64,000 bases of DNA from Rhodococcus sp. 1168 (GCF_002091955.1 NZ_MKKY01000097.1:1-64000), one strand, 5' to 3'. Shown: positions 43,868 to 53,037, numbered from the stretch's first letter. Notes: generated by a model from the letters alone, not told the origin. Made by a program: numbers and translations.

Positions 43868-44455
43868 ATGCTCGAGCTCGCAATCCTCGGTTTGCTCCTC
43901 GAAGCACCGATGCACGGATACGAACTCCGCAAGCGACTGACCGGACTCCTCGGTGCATTTCGAGCCTTCTCGTACGGCTCGCTGTATCCAGCATTGCGCC
44001 GCTTACAAGCGGATGGGCTGATCGCTGAGGATGCAGGGCCGGACACCCTCGTGAAACGTCGAGCACGGCGTGTGTACGAGCTCACTCCGCAAGGTAAGAA
44101 GCGCTTTGCCGAGTTGGTTGCCGACACCGGACCACAGAACTACACCGACGACGGATTCGGCGTTCACCTCGCCTTCTTCAGTCGCACTCCGGCAGAGGCC
44201 CGGGTGCGCATCCTCGAAGGCAGGCGACGCCAGGTCGAGGAGCGCCGTGAAGGACTCCGCGACGCCGTGGGGCGAGCCAACGGGACGCTCGACCGATACA
44301 CCAGTCAGCTTCACCAACTCGGCCTCGAATCGAGCGATCGCGAAGTTCGGTGGCTCAACGAAGTAATCGCAGCCGAGCAGGCGGGCCCGTCCGTCACCTC
44401 CACCACGAATCCGAACAATGTTTCCAAGACAGAAGGAGAACCCGACCATGGGTGA
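43868..44455 (+). CDS. PadR-family regulator upstream of ino1
   Basis: A 195-residue PadR protein with N-terminal winged helix [24 protein letters not shown]...[19 protein letters not shown] and a C-terminal helical dimerisation domain. The ATG at 43868 has a strong GAGGAGGAGG ribosome-binding site. Its 3' end overlaps ino1 by 8 bp, so the two genes are cotranscribed; the order matches Rv0047c-ino1 of M. tuberculosis. It probably represses its own operon through the dyads upstream. Confidence 0.9.
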   Translation: MLELAILGLLLEAPMHGYELRKRLTGLLGAFRAFSYGSLYPALRRLQADGLIAEDAGPDTLVKRRARRVYELTPQGKKRFAELVADTGPQNYTDDGFGVHLAFFSRTPAEARVRILEGRRRQVEERREGLRDAVGRANGTLDRYTSQLHQLGLESSDREVRWLNEVIAAEQAGPSVTSTTNPNNVSKTEGEPDHG

Positions 44456-45530
44456 GAACAGTAACGCCATCCGCGTGGCCATTGTGGGTGTGGGCAACTG
44501 CGCCTCATCCCTGGTCCAGGGCGTGGAGTACTACAGGAATGCCGACGAGAACACCACCGTTCCCGGCCTCATGCACGTCAAGTTCGGCAAGTACCACGTC
44601 CGTGACGTCGAGTTCGTCGCCGCGTTCGACGTAGACGCCAAGAAGGTCGGCTTCGATCTCTCCGAAGCAATCTTCTCCAGCGAGAACAACACGATCAAGA
44701 TTGCCGACGTACCGCCGAAGAACGTTCAGGTTCTGCGCGGACCGACCCTCGACGGACTCGGCAAGTACTACCGCGAGACCATCACCGAGGCCGACGCCGA
44801 AGCAGTCGACGTTGCCCAGGCCCTCCGCGACGCGAAGGTCGACGTCCTCGTCTCCTACCTTCCCGTTGGATCCGAAGAAGCCGACAAGTTCTACGCGCAG
44901 GCATCGATCGACGCAGGCGTCGCATTCGTCAACGCGCTACCCGTCTTCATCGCCAGTGACCCCGTTTGGGCCAAGAAGTTCGAGGATGCAGGCGTCCCCA
45001 TCGTCGGCGACGACATCAAGAGCCAGGTCGGCGCCACCATCACGCACCGCGTCATGGCGAAGCTGTTCGAAGATCGCGGCGTCCAGCTGGACCGGACCAT
45101 GCAGCTCAACGTCGGCGGCAACATGGACTTTCTCAACATGCTCGAGCGCACCCGCCTCGAGTCGAAGAAGATCTCCAAGACCCAGGCCGTGACGTCGAAC
45201 CTCCAGAAGGAGTTCAACGCCAAGGACGTTCACATCGGACCTTCGGATCACGTCGGCTGGCTCGACGACCGCAAGTGGGCCTACGTTCGCCTCGAAGGCC
45301 GCGCCTTCGGCGACGTGCCACTGAGCCTGGAATACAAGCTCGAGGTCTGGGACTCGCCCAACTCGGCCGGCGTCATCATCGATGCTGTTCGCGCAGCGAA
45401 GATCGCCCTCGACCGTGGCATCGGCGGACCGGTCGTCCCGGCCTCTGCTTACCTGATGAAGAGCCCGCCCAAGCAGCTCGCCGACGACGTCGCGCGCACG
45501 CAGCTCGAAGCGTTCATCATCGACGCATAA
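44448..45530 (+). CDS. ino1: Inositol-3-phosphate synthase
   Basis: Converts glucose 6-phosphate to inositol 3-phosphate with NAD, the first step to phosphatidylinositol, its mannosides and mycothiol. The 360 residues are typical of the short actinobacterial form: NAD-binding [20 protein letters not shown] at the N-terminus, [14 protein letters not shown] near 190 and the [14 protein letters not shown] signature near 222. ATG at 44448 has AGGAG upstream and overlaps the PadR stop. Confidence 0.97.
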   Translation: MGENSNAIRVAIVGVGNCASSLVQGVEYYRNADENTTVPGLMHVKFGKYHVRDVEFVAAFDVDAKKVGFDLSEAIFSSENNTIKIADVPPKNVQVLRGPTLDGLGKYYRETITEADAEAVDVAQALRDAKVDVLVSYLPVGSEEADKFYAQASIDAGVAFVNALPVFIASDPVWAKKFEDAGVPIVGDDIKSQVGATITHRVMAKLFEDRGVQLDRTMQLNVGGNMDFLNMLERTRLESKKISKTQAVTSNLQKEFNAKDVHIGPSDHVGWLDDRKWAYVRLEGRAFGDVPLSLEYKLEVWDSPNSAGVIIDAVRAAKIALDRGIGGPVVPASAYLMKSPPKQLADDVARTQLEAFIIDA

Positions 45531-45543
45531 TCAGCTTCGCTTC

Positions 45544-45596
45544 CTGCCCGGGTGCATGTGATCGGTCTTCACCGACGACCATGCGCACCCGGGCAG
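45544..45596. terminator. Hairpin downstream of ino1
   Basis: CTGCCCGGGTGCATG pairs with CATGCGCACCCGGGCAG around a 22-nt loop 14 bp after the ino1 stop. GC-rich with no T-tract, as common in actinobacteria; probable ino1 terminator. Confidence 0.6.
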
Positions 45597-45615
45597 AATG
45601 CTGTGTACGGGAAGA

Positions 45616-45650
45616 TTTGCTCCTGCCCACGGACCGTGGGCAGGAGCAAA
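45616..45650. terminator. Perfect 17-bp hairpin between ino1 and the sugar ABC operon
   Basis: TTTGCTCCTGCCCACGG and its exact complement CCGTGGGCAGGAGCAAA flank a single A. It sits 4 bp beyond the stop of the last leftward gene. With its A/T ends it could terminate both directions, though a 1-nt loop means the tip must open. Confidence 0.75.
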
Positions 45651-45654
45651 TATC

Positions 45655-45837
45655 CTAGTGTGTGACCTTCAGCTTGCGGACGACGAAGGCAAGGGCAACA
45701 AGCAGTCCGAGTAGAACAACCGACGCCCACACGCTCGGATCGCCACCGACGATGCCTGCTACTGCAGCCACGAACGCCATCAGCGCGAAGAACCCCAGAA
45801 TGCCCGCCAGCAGCTGAAGGTGATCGCCCGCTGTCAC
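45655..45837 (-). CDS. Small two-helix membrane protein at the end of the sugar ABC operon (60 aa)
   Basis: GTG at 45837 overlaps the stop of the sugB-like gene (GTGA). The 60-residue product has two hydrophobic segments (LLAGILGFFALMAFVAAVAGIV and WASVVLLGLLVALAFVV) separated by GGDPS and ends in RKLKVTH. It is probably a membrane protein translated with the permease. In M. tuberculosis the next gene is sugC; here this small gene takes that place. A longer frame in the same phase across sugB is a shadow. Function unknown. Confidence 0.6.
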   Translation of the reverse strand: MTAGDHLQLLAGILGFFALMAFVAAVAGIVGGDPSVWASVVLLGLLVALAFVVRKLKVTH

Positions 45838-46655
45838 GACTTGACTCCGCCTGCAGTCAGGCCGGAGATGATGCGACGTTGGAACAGAAGGACCATGATC
45901 ACCAGCGGGATCGCGACGATGGTGCCTGCCGCCATGATCGCCGCGTACGGAACCACATGTGGGTCGTTGCCGGAGAACCGGGCGATGGCCACCGTCACTG
46001 GTTCGGTCTTGTCGCTGGAAAGCTGACTTGCCAGGAGGTATTCGTTTACTGCCGCGATGAAGGCGAGGATGGCGGTGGTGAACAACGCCGGTGCTGCAAG
46101 CGGCAACATGACCAGCCGGAACGCCTGAAAGCGTCCTGCGCCGTCGATACGGGCGGCTTCTTCGAGTTCCCAAGGCAATTCGGCGAAGAACGCGGCCAGA
46201 GTGTAAATGGTCAGCGGTAGCACGAACGAAATGTTCGGGATGATCATGGCCTGGTAGGTACCGATCCACCCGATGTCGGTGAAGAATTGGAACAGTGGCG
46301 TCACCAATGCCACGACCGGGAACATCGAAGCGCCGAGCACGATACCGACGACGATGTACTTGAACCGAAAGTCGATCCGCGAGAGCGCATATGCGGAAAA
46401 AATGCCGATGACGAGCGCAACAAGAGTGGTTACACCGCCGATGATCAGACTGTTGATCACTGCTCGAATGAAGTTGTTGCCGTTGCTCGTCGACAACGCG
46501 TTGGAGAAGTTCTCCATCGTCACGTGCGTCGGCCACGGCGTCGTGTCGAAGGTGTAGCGCGGATCTCGTAGCGCGGTCACGACCATCCAGTAGAACGGTG
46601 CCAGGCCCCAGATCAGGATTATCGCAACGCCGAGATAGATACGAGCGGTTTTCAT
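45834..46655 (-). CDS. Sugar ABC transporter permease (SugB-like)
   Basis: A 273-residue binding-protein-dependent permease with six membrane segments and the EAA loop LPWELEEAARIDGAGRFQAFRLVMLPLAAPAL that contacts the ATPase. It overlaps the preceding permease gene by 4 bp. With the SugA-like partner it should form the channel of an importer for a disaccharide, trehalose being the best-known substrate of the LpqY-SugABC type. Substrate is inference. Confidence 0.85.
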   Translation of the reverse strand: MKTARIYLGVAIILIWGLAPFYWMVVTALRDPRYTFDTTPWPTHVTMENFSNALSTSNGNNFIRAVINSLIIGGVTTLVALVIGIFSAYALSRIDFRFKYIVVGIVLGASMFPVVALVTPLFQFFTDIGWIGTYQAMIIPNISFVLPLTIYTLAAFFAELPWELEEAARIDGAGRFQAFRLVMLPLAAPALFTTAILAFIAAVNEYLLASQLSSDKTEPVTVAIARFSGNDPHVVPYAAIMAAGTIVAIPLVIMVLLFQRRIISGLTAGGVKS

Positions 46656-47701
46656 CGGACCACGCCCTTACGCTGATTCTCCTGCGTGGCAACCGCATTG
46701 GCCCCGAGGAACTTCACCAGAATGAACGCGACTATGAAGATCATGATGAACGAGATGGTCGAGAGCGACGCGGCACTGTTGAATCCCTGCCGTATCTGCT
46801 CCACCACCAGAATGGAGATGGTGCGGGTGGCCGGGTTGCCCTCGGTGAGAATGGCAGGCAGGTCGTACATTCTGAGCGCATCCATCGTGCGGAACAGGAT
46901 TGCCACCATCAGAGCCGGTTTCACCAGTGGCAAGGTGATCTTCGTCAGCCGCTGCCACGCCGAGGCGCCGTCCACTCGCGCAGCTTCGTAGACGTCGGCC
47001 GGAATCATCTGTAACCCGGCAAGAATGAGCAGCGCCATGAACGGCGTCGTCTTCCAGACGTCGGCGATGATGACCGCGAAGCGTGCAGGCCAGGCATCAC
47101 CGGTCCACAGAATGTTGGTGCCGAGAAGCTTGTTGGCGATACCGTCGTAGGCGAAGATGAAGTACCAGAGCTTCGCGGTCACAGCCGTCGGGATAGCCCA
47201 CGGAATCAGGATCGCGGCGCGCAGCAATGCGCGTCCGGCGAAAGTCTTACCCATGATGACAGCCATCCCGAAGCCGATGACGACCTCGATGGACACCGTC
47301 ACCACCGTGAAGAAGGCGGTGTTGCCTACCGCTCCCCAGAACTGGGAGCCGAGAGTGCCGGGCGGGCACGGAACCAGCGTCCCCGACGCGGAAGTGCACT
47401 GCTGCAGAATCCAATGCGTGTAGTTGGAAAACCCTGCGCTGCCTCCCTTGACGAACATGCCGGTCGCCGGGTCCAGACCCGCGTCCTTCTGGAAGGACAT
47501 GATGACCGCACGTACGACGGGGTACGCGATGACTATGGCCAGGATGATCAGCGTCGGCGCTATCAGTAGCCACGCCCGCCCACTGGAGAGCCCGAACTTT
47601 GCTTTCTTCTCGGTGCGTGTATGCCGACCGCGGCCGGGGGATTCTCCCCCGGCCGCGGTCGTGTCTACAGCCCCACTGGTTTGACCAGTAGGTACAGCCA
47701 T
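46652..47701 (-). CDS. Sugar ABC transporter permease (SugA-like)
   Basis: A 349-residue permease with an unusual 40-residue cytosolic N-terminus, six membrane segments, a large periplasmic loop with two cysteines (WILQQCTSASGTLVPCPPG), and the EAA loop MIPADVYEAARVDGASAWQRLTKITLPLVKPAL. It lies 48 bp after the binding-protein gene and overlaps the second permease gene. Confidence 0.85.
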   Translation of the reverse strand: MAVPTGQTSGAVDTTAAGGESPGRGRHTRTEKKAKFGLSSGRAWLLIAPTLIILAIVIAYPVVRAVIMSFQKDAGLDPATGMFVKGGSAGFSNYTHWILQQCTSASGTLVPCPPGTLGSQFWGAVGNTAFFTVVTVSIEVVIGFGMAVIMGKTFAGRALLRAAILIPWAIPTAVTAKLWYFIFAYDGIANKLLGTNILWTGDAWPARFAVIIADVWKTTPFMALLILAGLQMIPADVYEAARVDGASAWQRLTKITLPLVKPALMVAILFRTMDALRMYDLPAILTEGNPATRTISILVVEQIRQGFNSAASLSTISFIMIFIVAFILVKFLGANAVATQENQRKGVVR

Positions 47702-47749
47702 CGTGTGTTCTCCTGTAGTGCTTCGAAAGAGCGGTCGTGAACGGACCGG

Positions 47750-49021
47750 CTAGTTGGAACCGGCGGACTCGATACCGGCCTGCATGTCCGTGATGGCCTG
47801 ATCGACCGACTTCTCACCCTTGATTGCTGCAAACGTATTGTCCTGCACGGCCTTCGAGACGGCCGGGTAGAACGGGCTGACGGGACGAGGAACAGCGTTC
47901 TCGATCGACAGCTTCAGCGCCGGCAGGTACGGCATCTCGGCGATGAGGGCCGGGTCGTCGTAGAGCGAGCCGAGCACGGGCGGAAGTGCACCCTCGGCGA
48001 TGATGCGCTGGGCCTGCTCACTCTGAAGGAATCGCAAGAAGTCGGCGGAAGTTGCCTTGTTCTCGGAGAATTCGCTGATGGCAGCGTTGTAGCCACCGAG
48101 TGTCGAGGTTCCGACGCCGGTTGCGCCGGGCAGCGGTGCTACGGCGTACTTGCCTGCAACGGCAGAGCCTTCCTTGGCTGCGGTGCCGTAGACGTACGGC
48201 CAGTTACGTAGGAACAGGGCCTTTCCGTCCTCGAATGCCTGCTGGCTTTCGGGCTCCTTGAACGTGGTGTCCTGCGCCGGGATCACTCCGGTCTCGAAAG
48301 CGGTGACGAGGGCCTGCAGACCCGCCTTTGCTTCCGGGCTGTCGACGGTCGGGGTCTTGCCGTCTTCGCCGACGAACGACCCGCCGTAGGCGTTGATGAT
48401 CTCGGACGTGTTGACCGTCAAGCCCTCGTACGACGCGAACTGACCTGCGTAGCAATCGATGTTGTTGGTCTTGGCGACCGCACAGTCGTCGGTCAGCTCG
48501 GCCCACGTGGTGGGCGCCTTCGGCAACAGGTCGCTGCGGTAGAACAGCAGACCACCATTGGTGTTCTTCGGAGCGGCGTACTGCGTGCCGTTGTAGGTGG
48601 CACTCTTGACGGTCGAGGGCAGAATGCCCGCGTTGTCGAGCGCAAACTCGCCTTCGAGCGGAACGAGCCATCCCTTGGCTGCGAACTCCGCGGTCCAGAT
48701 GACGTCGAGCGCCATCACGTCGTAGTCGCTCTGCTCTGCCTGAAGATGCTGGACCAAGTCGTCGTGCGCCTGGTCGGCGTCGTTGGACTGCTCCTTGAAC
48801 GTGACCTGCTCGTCCGGGTGAGTCGAGTTCCACTCGTCGATGATCTGCTTGACGACACCGGTTTCGGTGGTGTCCTTGCCTTCGACGTAGGTGATGGGGC
48901 CGCGGCCGTCGGTATTTTCCGACGCGGAATCGCTGGAACCGCTGTCACTGGAACACGCGGTCAGCGTCAGCAGCGTTGCGGCTGTCGCCAGCACCGCCAC
49001 CTTCGAGATCAAAGACGCCAT
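47750..49021 (-). CDS. Sugar-binding lipoprotein of ABC importer (LpqY-like)
   Basis: A 423-residue extracellular solute-binding protein with a lipoprotein signal peptide (lipobox LTAC, Cys near residue 23), a short Ser-rich linker and the family-1 binding fold (ITYVEGKDTTETGVVKQIIDEWN, DVMALDVIWTAEFAAKGWL, ALFLRNWPYVYG). ATG at 49021 follows GGAGAGAC. It heads the leftward importer operon. LpqY similarity suggests trehalose or a related disaccharide. Confidence 0.85.
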   Translation of the reverse strand: MASLISKVAVLATAATLLTLTACSSDSGSSDSASENTDGRGPITYVEGKDTTETGVVKQIIDEWNSTHPDEQVTFKEQSNDADQAHDDLVQHLQAEQSDYDVMALDVIWTAEFAAKGWLVPLEGEFALDNAGILPSTVKSATYNGTQYAAPKNTNGGLLFYRSDLLPKAPTTWAELTDDCAVAKTNNIDCYAGQFASYEGLTVNTSEIINAYGGSFVGEDGKTPTVDSPEAKAGLQALVTAFETGVIPAQDTTFKEPESQQAFEDGKALFLRNWPYVYGTAAKEGSAVAGKYAVAPLPGATGVGTSTLGGYNAAISEFSENKATSADFLRFLQSEQAQRIIAEGALPPVLGSLYDDPALIAEMPYLPALKLSIENAVPRPVSPFYPAVSKAVQDNTFAAIKGEKSVDQAITDMQAGIESAGSN

Positions 49022-49241
49022 AGTTTGTCTCTCCACTAACTTCGTACAGGTTGGAATGCGTCGGGGACGATCACAATGATCTTGACCCACAGTGAGCTCG
49101 ACCATAGTGATGTACCAACTGTGCTGCCCCCGACGCACATGTCGATACGCACTCTGGCACACAACTCACCCGATAGGCGTGATTTCGTCCATCCTGAATC
49201 GGTCAACCGAGTTGTCGGTGGGGCGTTGTAGCGTCCTGTCT

Positions 49242-50060
49242 GTGAGTTCGGAGAAGATGTTGACCCGCATCGGCGGGCTGCTACGCCAAGCCGAGTCCAC
49301 CGACAATCCTCATGAGGCCGAGGCATTCATGGAGGCCGCGCAGCGGTTGGCCACGGCGACGTCGATCGACCTTGCCGTTGCGCGTTCACACAACGCTTCC
49401 CGCGAGAAGCAGGTGGCACCCGCCCAACGCGTCATCAGGATCGGCGAGGCCGGCAAGAAGGGGCTTCGCACGTTTGTAAAGCTCTTCCTCGTCATCGCCT
49501 TCGCGAACGACGTCAAGTGTGACATCTCGCGTTCGTCGACTCAGGTGTTCGCGTACGGCTTCGACTCCGACATCGACACATGTGAGGCGCTGTACTCCAG
49601 CCTGCTGATCCAGATGGTCCGAGCCTCGGATGCCTATATCAAGTCGGGCGCATACCGGAACGAAACGGCCGTGCGTACCGTGACGGAAACCATCGGTCGG
49701 AAAAAGTACAAACGCCAAGAAGTTGTCGTAGTTGCTGGTGTCACCGCCCGGCTCAACTTCCAGACTGCTTTTGCCGAGCGCATCGGAAAGCGGCTCGAGA
49801 GCGTCAAGAAGGAGGCCGAGACGAAGGCCATCGAAGAGGAGAGCCGCGACGACGGTACCGCAGTGGTGTTGCGTAACAAAGCAATCGAACTGAAGGACTT
49901 CTACACCTCGACGTCGAAGGCGCGAGGATCGTGGCGTAGCCAGTCCGCCAACGCTGGGTACTCCCGCGGTGCACGCGCCGCCGGAGACAGGGCAGGACGC
50001 GCGGCGCGCCTGGGCGGTGAGCCCGAGCTGGGGCGCGGTTCGACGCAGCTCGGCAGGTGA
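49242..50060 (+). CDS. DUF2786-domain protein
   Basis: A 272-residue protein started at GTG 49242 (VSSEKMLTRIGGLLRQAESTDNPHEAEAFMEAAQRLATATSIDL), which is the DUF2786 signature. A basic, Gly/Arg-rich C-terminus (GYSRGARAAGDRAGRAARLGG) suggests nucleic acid contact. The remaining middle domain is typical of the family in Mycobacterium and Rhodococcus. Function is unknown. Its stop overlaps the start of the next small gene (TGATG). Confidence 0.8.
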   Translation: MSSEKMLTRIGGLLRQAESTDNPHEAEAFMEAAQRLATATSIDLAVARSHNASREKQVAPAQRVIRIGEAGKKGLRTFVKLFLVIAFANDVKCDISRSSTQVFAYGFDSDIDTCEALYSSLLIQMVRASDAYIKSGAYRNETAVRTVTETIGRKKYKRQEVVVVAGVTARLNFQTAFAERIGKRLESVKKEAETKAIEEESRDDGTAVVLRNKAIELKDFYTSTSKARGSWRSQSANAGYSRGARAAGDRAGRAARLGGEPELGRGSTQLGR

Positions 50061-50188
50061 TGGAGCTGACCGTCGACGGCAGGGGCACCGTGTGGGTAGT
50101 CGCCGACGGCGTTCGCGCGAACGAGCCCCACACGATGGAAGAGCCTGCAACACTGGATGTTGCTGCTCTCCTACCACCGGAGGATTGA
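50060..50188 (+). CDS. Small 42-aa protein coupled to the DUF2786 gene
   Basis: The ATG overlaps the preceding stop (TGATG) and opens 42 codons encoding MELTVDGRGTVWVVADGVRA followed by a Pro/Glu/Ala-rich acidic tail. It ends 5 bp before the TfoX-like start, so it fits a tightly packed operon. No family is recognised. The strand-turn-strand N-terminus suggests a small folded unit. Confidence 0.45.
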   Translation: MELTVDGRGTVWVVADGVRANEPHTMEEPATLDVAALLPPED

Positions 50189-50193
50189 CGCCG

Positions 50194-50523
50194 ATGTCCT
50201 ATGACGAACAGCTCGCGGAACGGATTCGCTCGGCGCTGGCCGCGGTACCGGTGATCGAAAAGAAGATGTTCGGCGGCCTGCAGTTCCTGGTCGACGGAAA
50301 GATCGCTATCGGCGCCACAGTAGACGGTGATCTACTGGTCAGATGCGATCCGTCGCGCACCGATGAGCTGATCGGTAGGCCGGGAGCCCAACGTGCAGAC
50401 ATGCGTGGCCGGAAGATGAGCGCCGGGTGGATCACCGTTTCGCCAGAGGAAACCCGGGGCGTCGACTTACAGTTCTGGGTCGCGGTTGCGTTGGAGAACA
50501 GGGCAATGGACCACAAAGCATGA
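50194..50523 (+). CDS. TfoX/Sxy N-terminal domain protein
   Basis: A 109-residue protein with MSYDEQLAERIRSALA, MFGGLQFLVDGKIAIGA and LLVRCDPSR, the N-terminal TfoX fold without the C-terminal domain. Stand-alone forms are common in actinobacteria and their role is unclear. ATG at 50194 follows GGAGG. It is third in a rightward run of four or five genes. Confidence 0.8.
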   Translation: MSYDEQLAERIRSALAAVPVIEKKMFGGLQFLVDGKIAIGATVDGDLLVRCDPSRTDELIGRPGAQRADMRGRKMSAGWITVSPEETRGVDLQFWVAVALENRAMDHKA

Positions 50524-50533
50524 AATCGCAACG

Positions 50534-51046
50534 GTGAAGAACAGAGACTCACAACGATCGAAGGTCTACGACGCCGAAGCCATGGTTCGCGTCATGTTCG
50601 ATCGTGCGGACGAGCGCGGACTACGCACCGTCGAGATGTTCGGTTCGACCATCACGCTGCCGATCGATCGGAGGTTCGCGTCGATCGAGTCGGTGCAGAG
50701 CTATGTCGACGCAGTGTTGACGCTCAACTGGGTTCGCGACACTTGGCCGCATGCCGTGTCGGTCGTGCAGGTCCGTGAACGTTCGGGGACCGGCGCTTCG
50801 CACTACGAGCGGGATACCCACACCATTGCGGTGCCTCTACACCGCAACAACGAGGCGTGGGCGCTGCGCGAGCTGGTCGTACTGCATGAGCTCGCGCATC
50901 ACTTCGAACCTGCGGAACTCGATGTGGCCTCCCACGGCGGGGAGTTCGTCGATCGGTTCGTCACGCTGGTCGGGGAAATCATCGGTCAGGAAGCTGGTTT
51001 CGTACTGCGCGCCACCATGGCCGAGAACGGTGTGAAGATCGGTTGA
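50534..51046 (+). CDS. TIGR04338-type zinc metallopeptidase-like protein
   Basis: A 170-residue protein with the zinc-binding LHELAHHF motif (HExxH) near residue 118 and a downstream E/H-rich stretch (ELDVASHGGEFVDRFV), matching the TIGR04338 metallohydrolase family of Mycobacteriales. GTG at 50534 (VKNRDSQRSKVYDAE) is chosen, 10 bp after the TfoX-like stop. The natural substrate is unknown. Confidence 0.8.
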   Translation: MKNRDSQRSKVYDAEAMVRVMFDRADERGLRTVEMFGSTITLPIDRRFASIESVQSYVDAVLTLNWVRDTWPHAVSVVQVRERSGTGASHYERDTHTIAVPLHRNNEAWALRELVVLHELAHHFEPAELDVASHGGEFVDRFVTLVGEIIGQEAGFVLRATMAENGVKIG

Positions 51047-51073
51047 TGCGGGTGCGCGGCGCCGAGGCGCATC

Positions 51074-51205
51074 ATGGAAATGTACCGACAAAGCACCGGC
51101 GTTCCCGATGCCGGAGCCACCTTGTTCACCGTCGGAATCGGCGGTTCGGAGTACGACTTGACGGATCTGCACGACGCCATCGGGTGGCGCAACAGCCAGC
51201 AGTGA
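51074..51205 (+). CDS. Possible 43-aa protein
   Basis: ATG at 51074 with GAGG upstream opens 43 codons (MEMYRQSTGVPDAGATLFTV, then GIGGSEYDLTDLHDAIGWRN SQQ). It follows the metallopeptidase-like gene by 27 bp. The mixed polar/hydrophobic composition is protein-like but no family is recognised. Confidence 0.35.
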   Translation: MEMYRQSTGVPDAGATLFTVGIGGSEYDLTDLHDAIGWRNSQQ

Positions 51206-51332
51206 GCACCGGTCGGGAATGGACTGCGCTGAGTGCGGGTTGAGATTGGCGGCAATCTGATTTCCGAGTGCTCACGGCTTCGCGATAGCCTCGGACGTCT
51301 TTCAACTTGTTTCCGCACCGAGGAGTTCACTC

Positions 51333-52271
51333 TTGACCAGTCGACGTTTACGCGGCCGCACCCTGGCCGCAGTAGCTGCCACGCTCGCTCTCACGCTCGG
51401 CGCCGTCGCATGTTCGAGTGACAACAGCTCGGGTGGAACGGGCGAGGACGCCCTTGCCGGCTCCGACCAGACTTCGCTCGACAAGTACACGACGGACGAT
51501 GTCACCCCGCTCGATCAGATCGATACCTCGAACATCGGTCTGATCGAACCGGGCAAGCTGTACGTCGGCACCTTGTCCGACGCTCCGCCGAACATTTTCA
51601 TCGACCCCTCGGGCAAGTTCACCGGCTTCGACAACGAGCTGCTCCGCGCCGTCGCCGCTAAGCTGAACCTGACCGTCGAGTTCTCGGCCACCGAGTTCTC
51701 CAGCTTGCTCGCCGCAGTGAACAACAAGGTTTACGACGCTGGTTCGTCGTCGATCTCCACCACCGATGCCCGTCGCCAGACCGTCGGGTTCACCAACGGC
51801 TACGACTTCGGTGAGATGGCGCTCGTCGCCAAGAACGACTACGCGATCAAGACCATCGCCGATCTGGACACCGAGCAGCGTATCGGCGTGGTTCAGGGCA
51901 CTGTCCAGGACGATTACGTCACCAACACCCTCGGTATCGAGCCCGTACGTTTCCCGGATTACAACACCGCGTACGCAAATGTGAAGTCCGGTCAGATCGA
52001 CGCATGGGTCGCGCCGTCGCAGCAGGCTTCCGGCCAGGTCAAGGCCGAGGATGGCGTTGCAATCCTCGAGAAGACGATCAACACCACCAACTTCACGGCG
52101 TACGCGGTGAACAAGGACAATCAGCCGTTGATCGACGCTCTCAACTCCGGTCTCGACGCCGTCGTCGCCGACGGAACGTGGAACACCCTCGAAAACGAGT
52201 GGTACCCCGAGCGCCAGGTTCCCGCCGACTGGAAGCCGGGCAGCAAGGCTTCCGTCCTGCCTGCAAGCTGA
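51333..52271 (+). CDS. Amino acid ABC transporter substrate-binding lipoprotein (GlnH-like)
   Basis: A 312-residue lipoprotein (signal MTSRRLRGRTLAAVAATLALTLG, lipobox AVAC) with a family-3 periplasmic-binding fold: LYVGTLSDAPPNIFIDPSGKFTGFDNELLRAVAAKL and VVQGTVQDDYV. Polar amino acids such as glutamine or glutamate are typical ligands. TTG at 51333 follows GAGGAG at good spacing. It heads an operon with the permease and ATPase. Confidence 0.85.
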   Translation: MTSRRLRGRTLAAVAATLALTLGAVACSSDNSSGGTGEDALAGSDQTSLDKYTTDDVTPLDQIDTSNIGLIEPGKLYVGTLSDAPPNIFIDPSGKFTGFDNELLRAVAAKLNLTVEFSATEFSSLLAAVNNKVYDAGSSSISTTDARRQTVGFTNGYDFGEMALVAKNDYAIKTIADLDTEQRIGVVQGTVQDDYVTNTLGIEPVRFPDYNTAYANVKSGQIDAWVAPSQQASGQVKAEDGVAILEKTINTTNFTAYAVNKDNQPLIDALNSGLDAVVADGTWNTLENEWYPERQVPADWKPGSKASVLPAS

Positions 52272-52272
52272 T

Positions 52273-53034
52273 ATGAGCACACTGTCGAATCTGTACGACA
52301 CGTTCTTCGATTGGGACCTCATCTGGGAAACCGTTCCCAAGCTGATCACCGTCGGATTGCCGAACACCCTGATTCTCGCTGCTTCCTCCGGGGTGATCGG
52401 CACGGTGATCGGGATCGGGTTGGCGGTAGCGGGTATCTCCCGCTCCCGCTGGCTCCGATGGCCGGCGCGGATGTATACAGATATCTTTCGTGGACTTCCA
52501 GCGGCGGTCGTCATTCTTCTCATCGGCCTCGGTTTCGGTCCGACGCTGACTCAATTGACCGGCAGCCGTAACCCTTTCCCGCTGGGCATCGCGGCATTGG
52601 CGCTGATGTCGGCGGCGTACTTCGGTGAAATTTTCCGTTCGGGCATTCAAAGTGTCGACGCGGGTCAGATGGAAGCCTCACGTGCACTGGGCTTCAGCTA
52701 TCGCCGTTCGATGGCCCTGGTCGTGATGCCCCAGGGCATCAGGCGCGTCCTGCCAGCCACGGTCAATCAGTTCATCTCGTTGATCAAGGACAGCTCACTG
52801 ATCTACTTCCTCGGCTTGCTCGCCTCGCAACGCGAGTTGTTTCGAGTCGGGCAGGACACCGCTGCACAGACCGGCAATCTCTCGCCTCTGCTTGCGGCAG
52901 GCGTATTCTATCTGATCCTGACCATCCCGCTGACGCACCTCGTCAACTTCATCGACAAGCGCATGCGCTCCGGCAAAGCCGACACCTCGGGCACGCTCGA
53001 TCCCTTGGAAGTATCAATCGTGGTGGAGAGGTAA
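52273..53034 (+). CDS. Amino acid ABC transporter permease (GlnP-like)
   Basis: A 253-residue HisM/GlnP-type permease with about five membrane segments and the cytosolic loop AGQMEASRALGFSYRRSMALVVMPQGIRRVLPATVNQF (polar-amino-acid EAA motif). The start lies one base after the binding-protein stop. It pairs with the ATPase downstream as a probable homodimeric channel. Confidence 0.9.
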   Translation: MSTLSNLYDTFFDWDLIWETVPKLITVGLPNTLILAASSGVIGTVIGIGLAVAGISRSRWLRWPARMYTDIFRGLPAAVVILLIGLGFGPTLTQLTGSRNPFPLGIAALALMSAAYFGEIFRSGIQSVDAGQMEASRALGFSYRRSMALVVMPQGIRRVLPATVNQFISLIKDSSLIYFLGLLASQRELFRVGQDTAAQTGNLSPLLAAGVFYLILTIPLTHLVNFIDKRMRSGKADTSGTLDPLEVSIVVER

Positions 53035-53037
53035 GTA

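Noticed and set aside
45838..46698. Upstream part of the long minus-strand frame that ends at 45655
   Set aside because: It is the out-of-phase shadow of the sugB-like gene; only the last 60 codons, after the GTGA overlap, look real.
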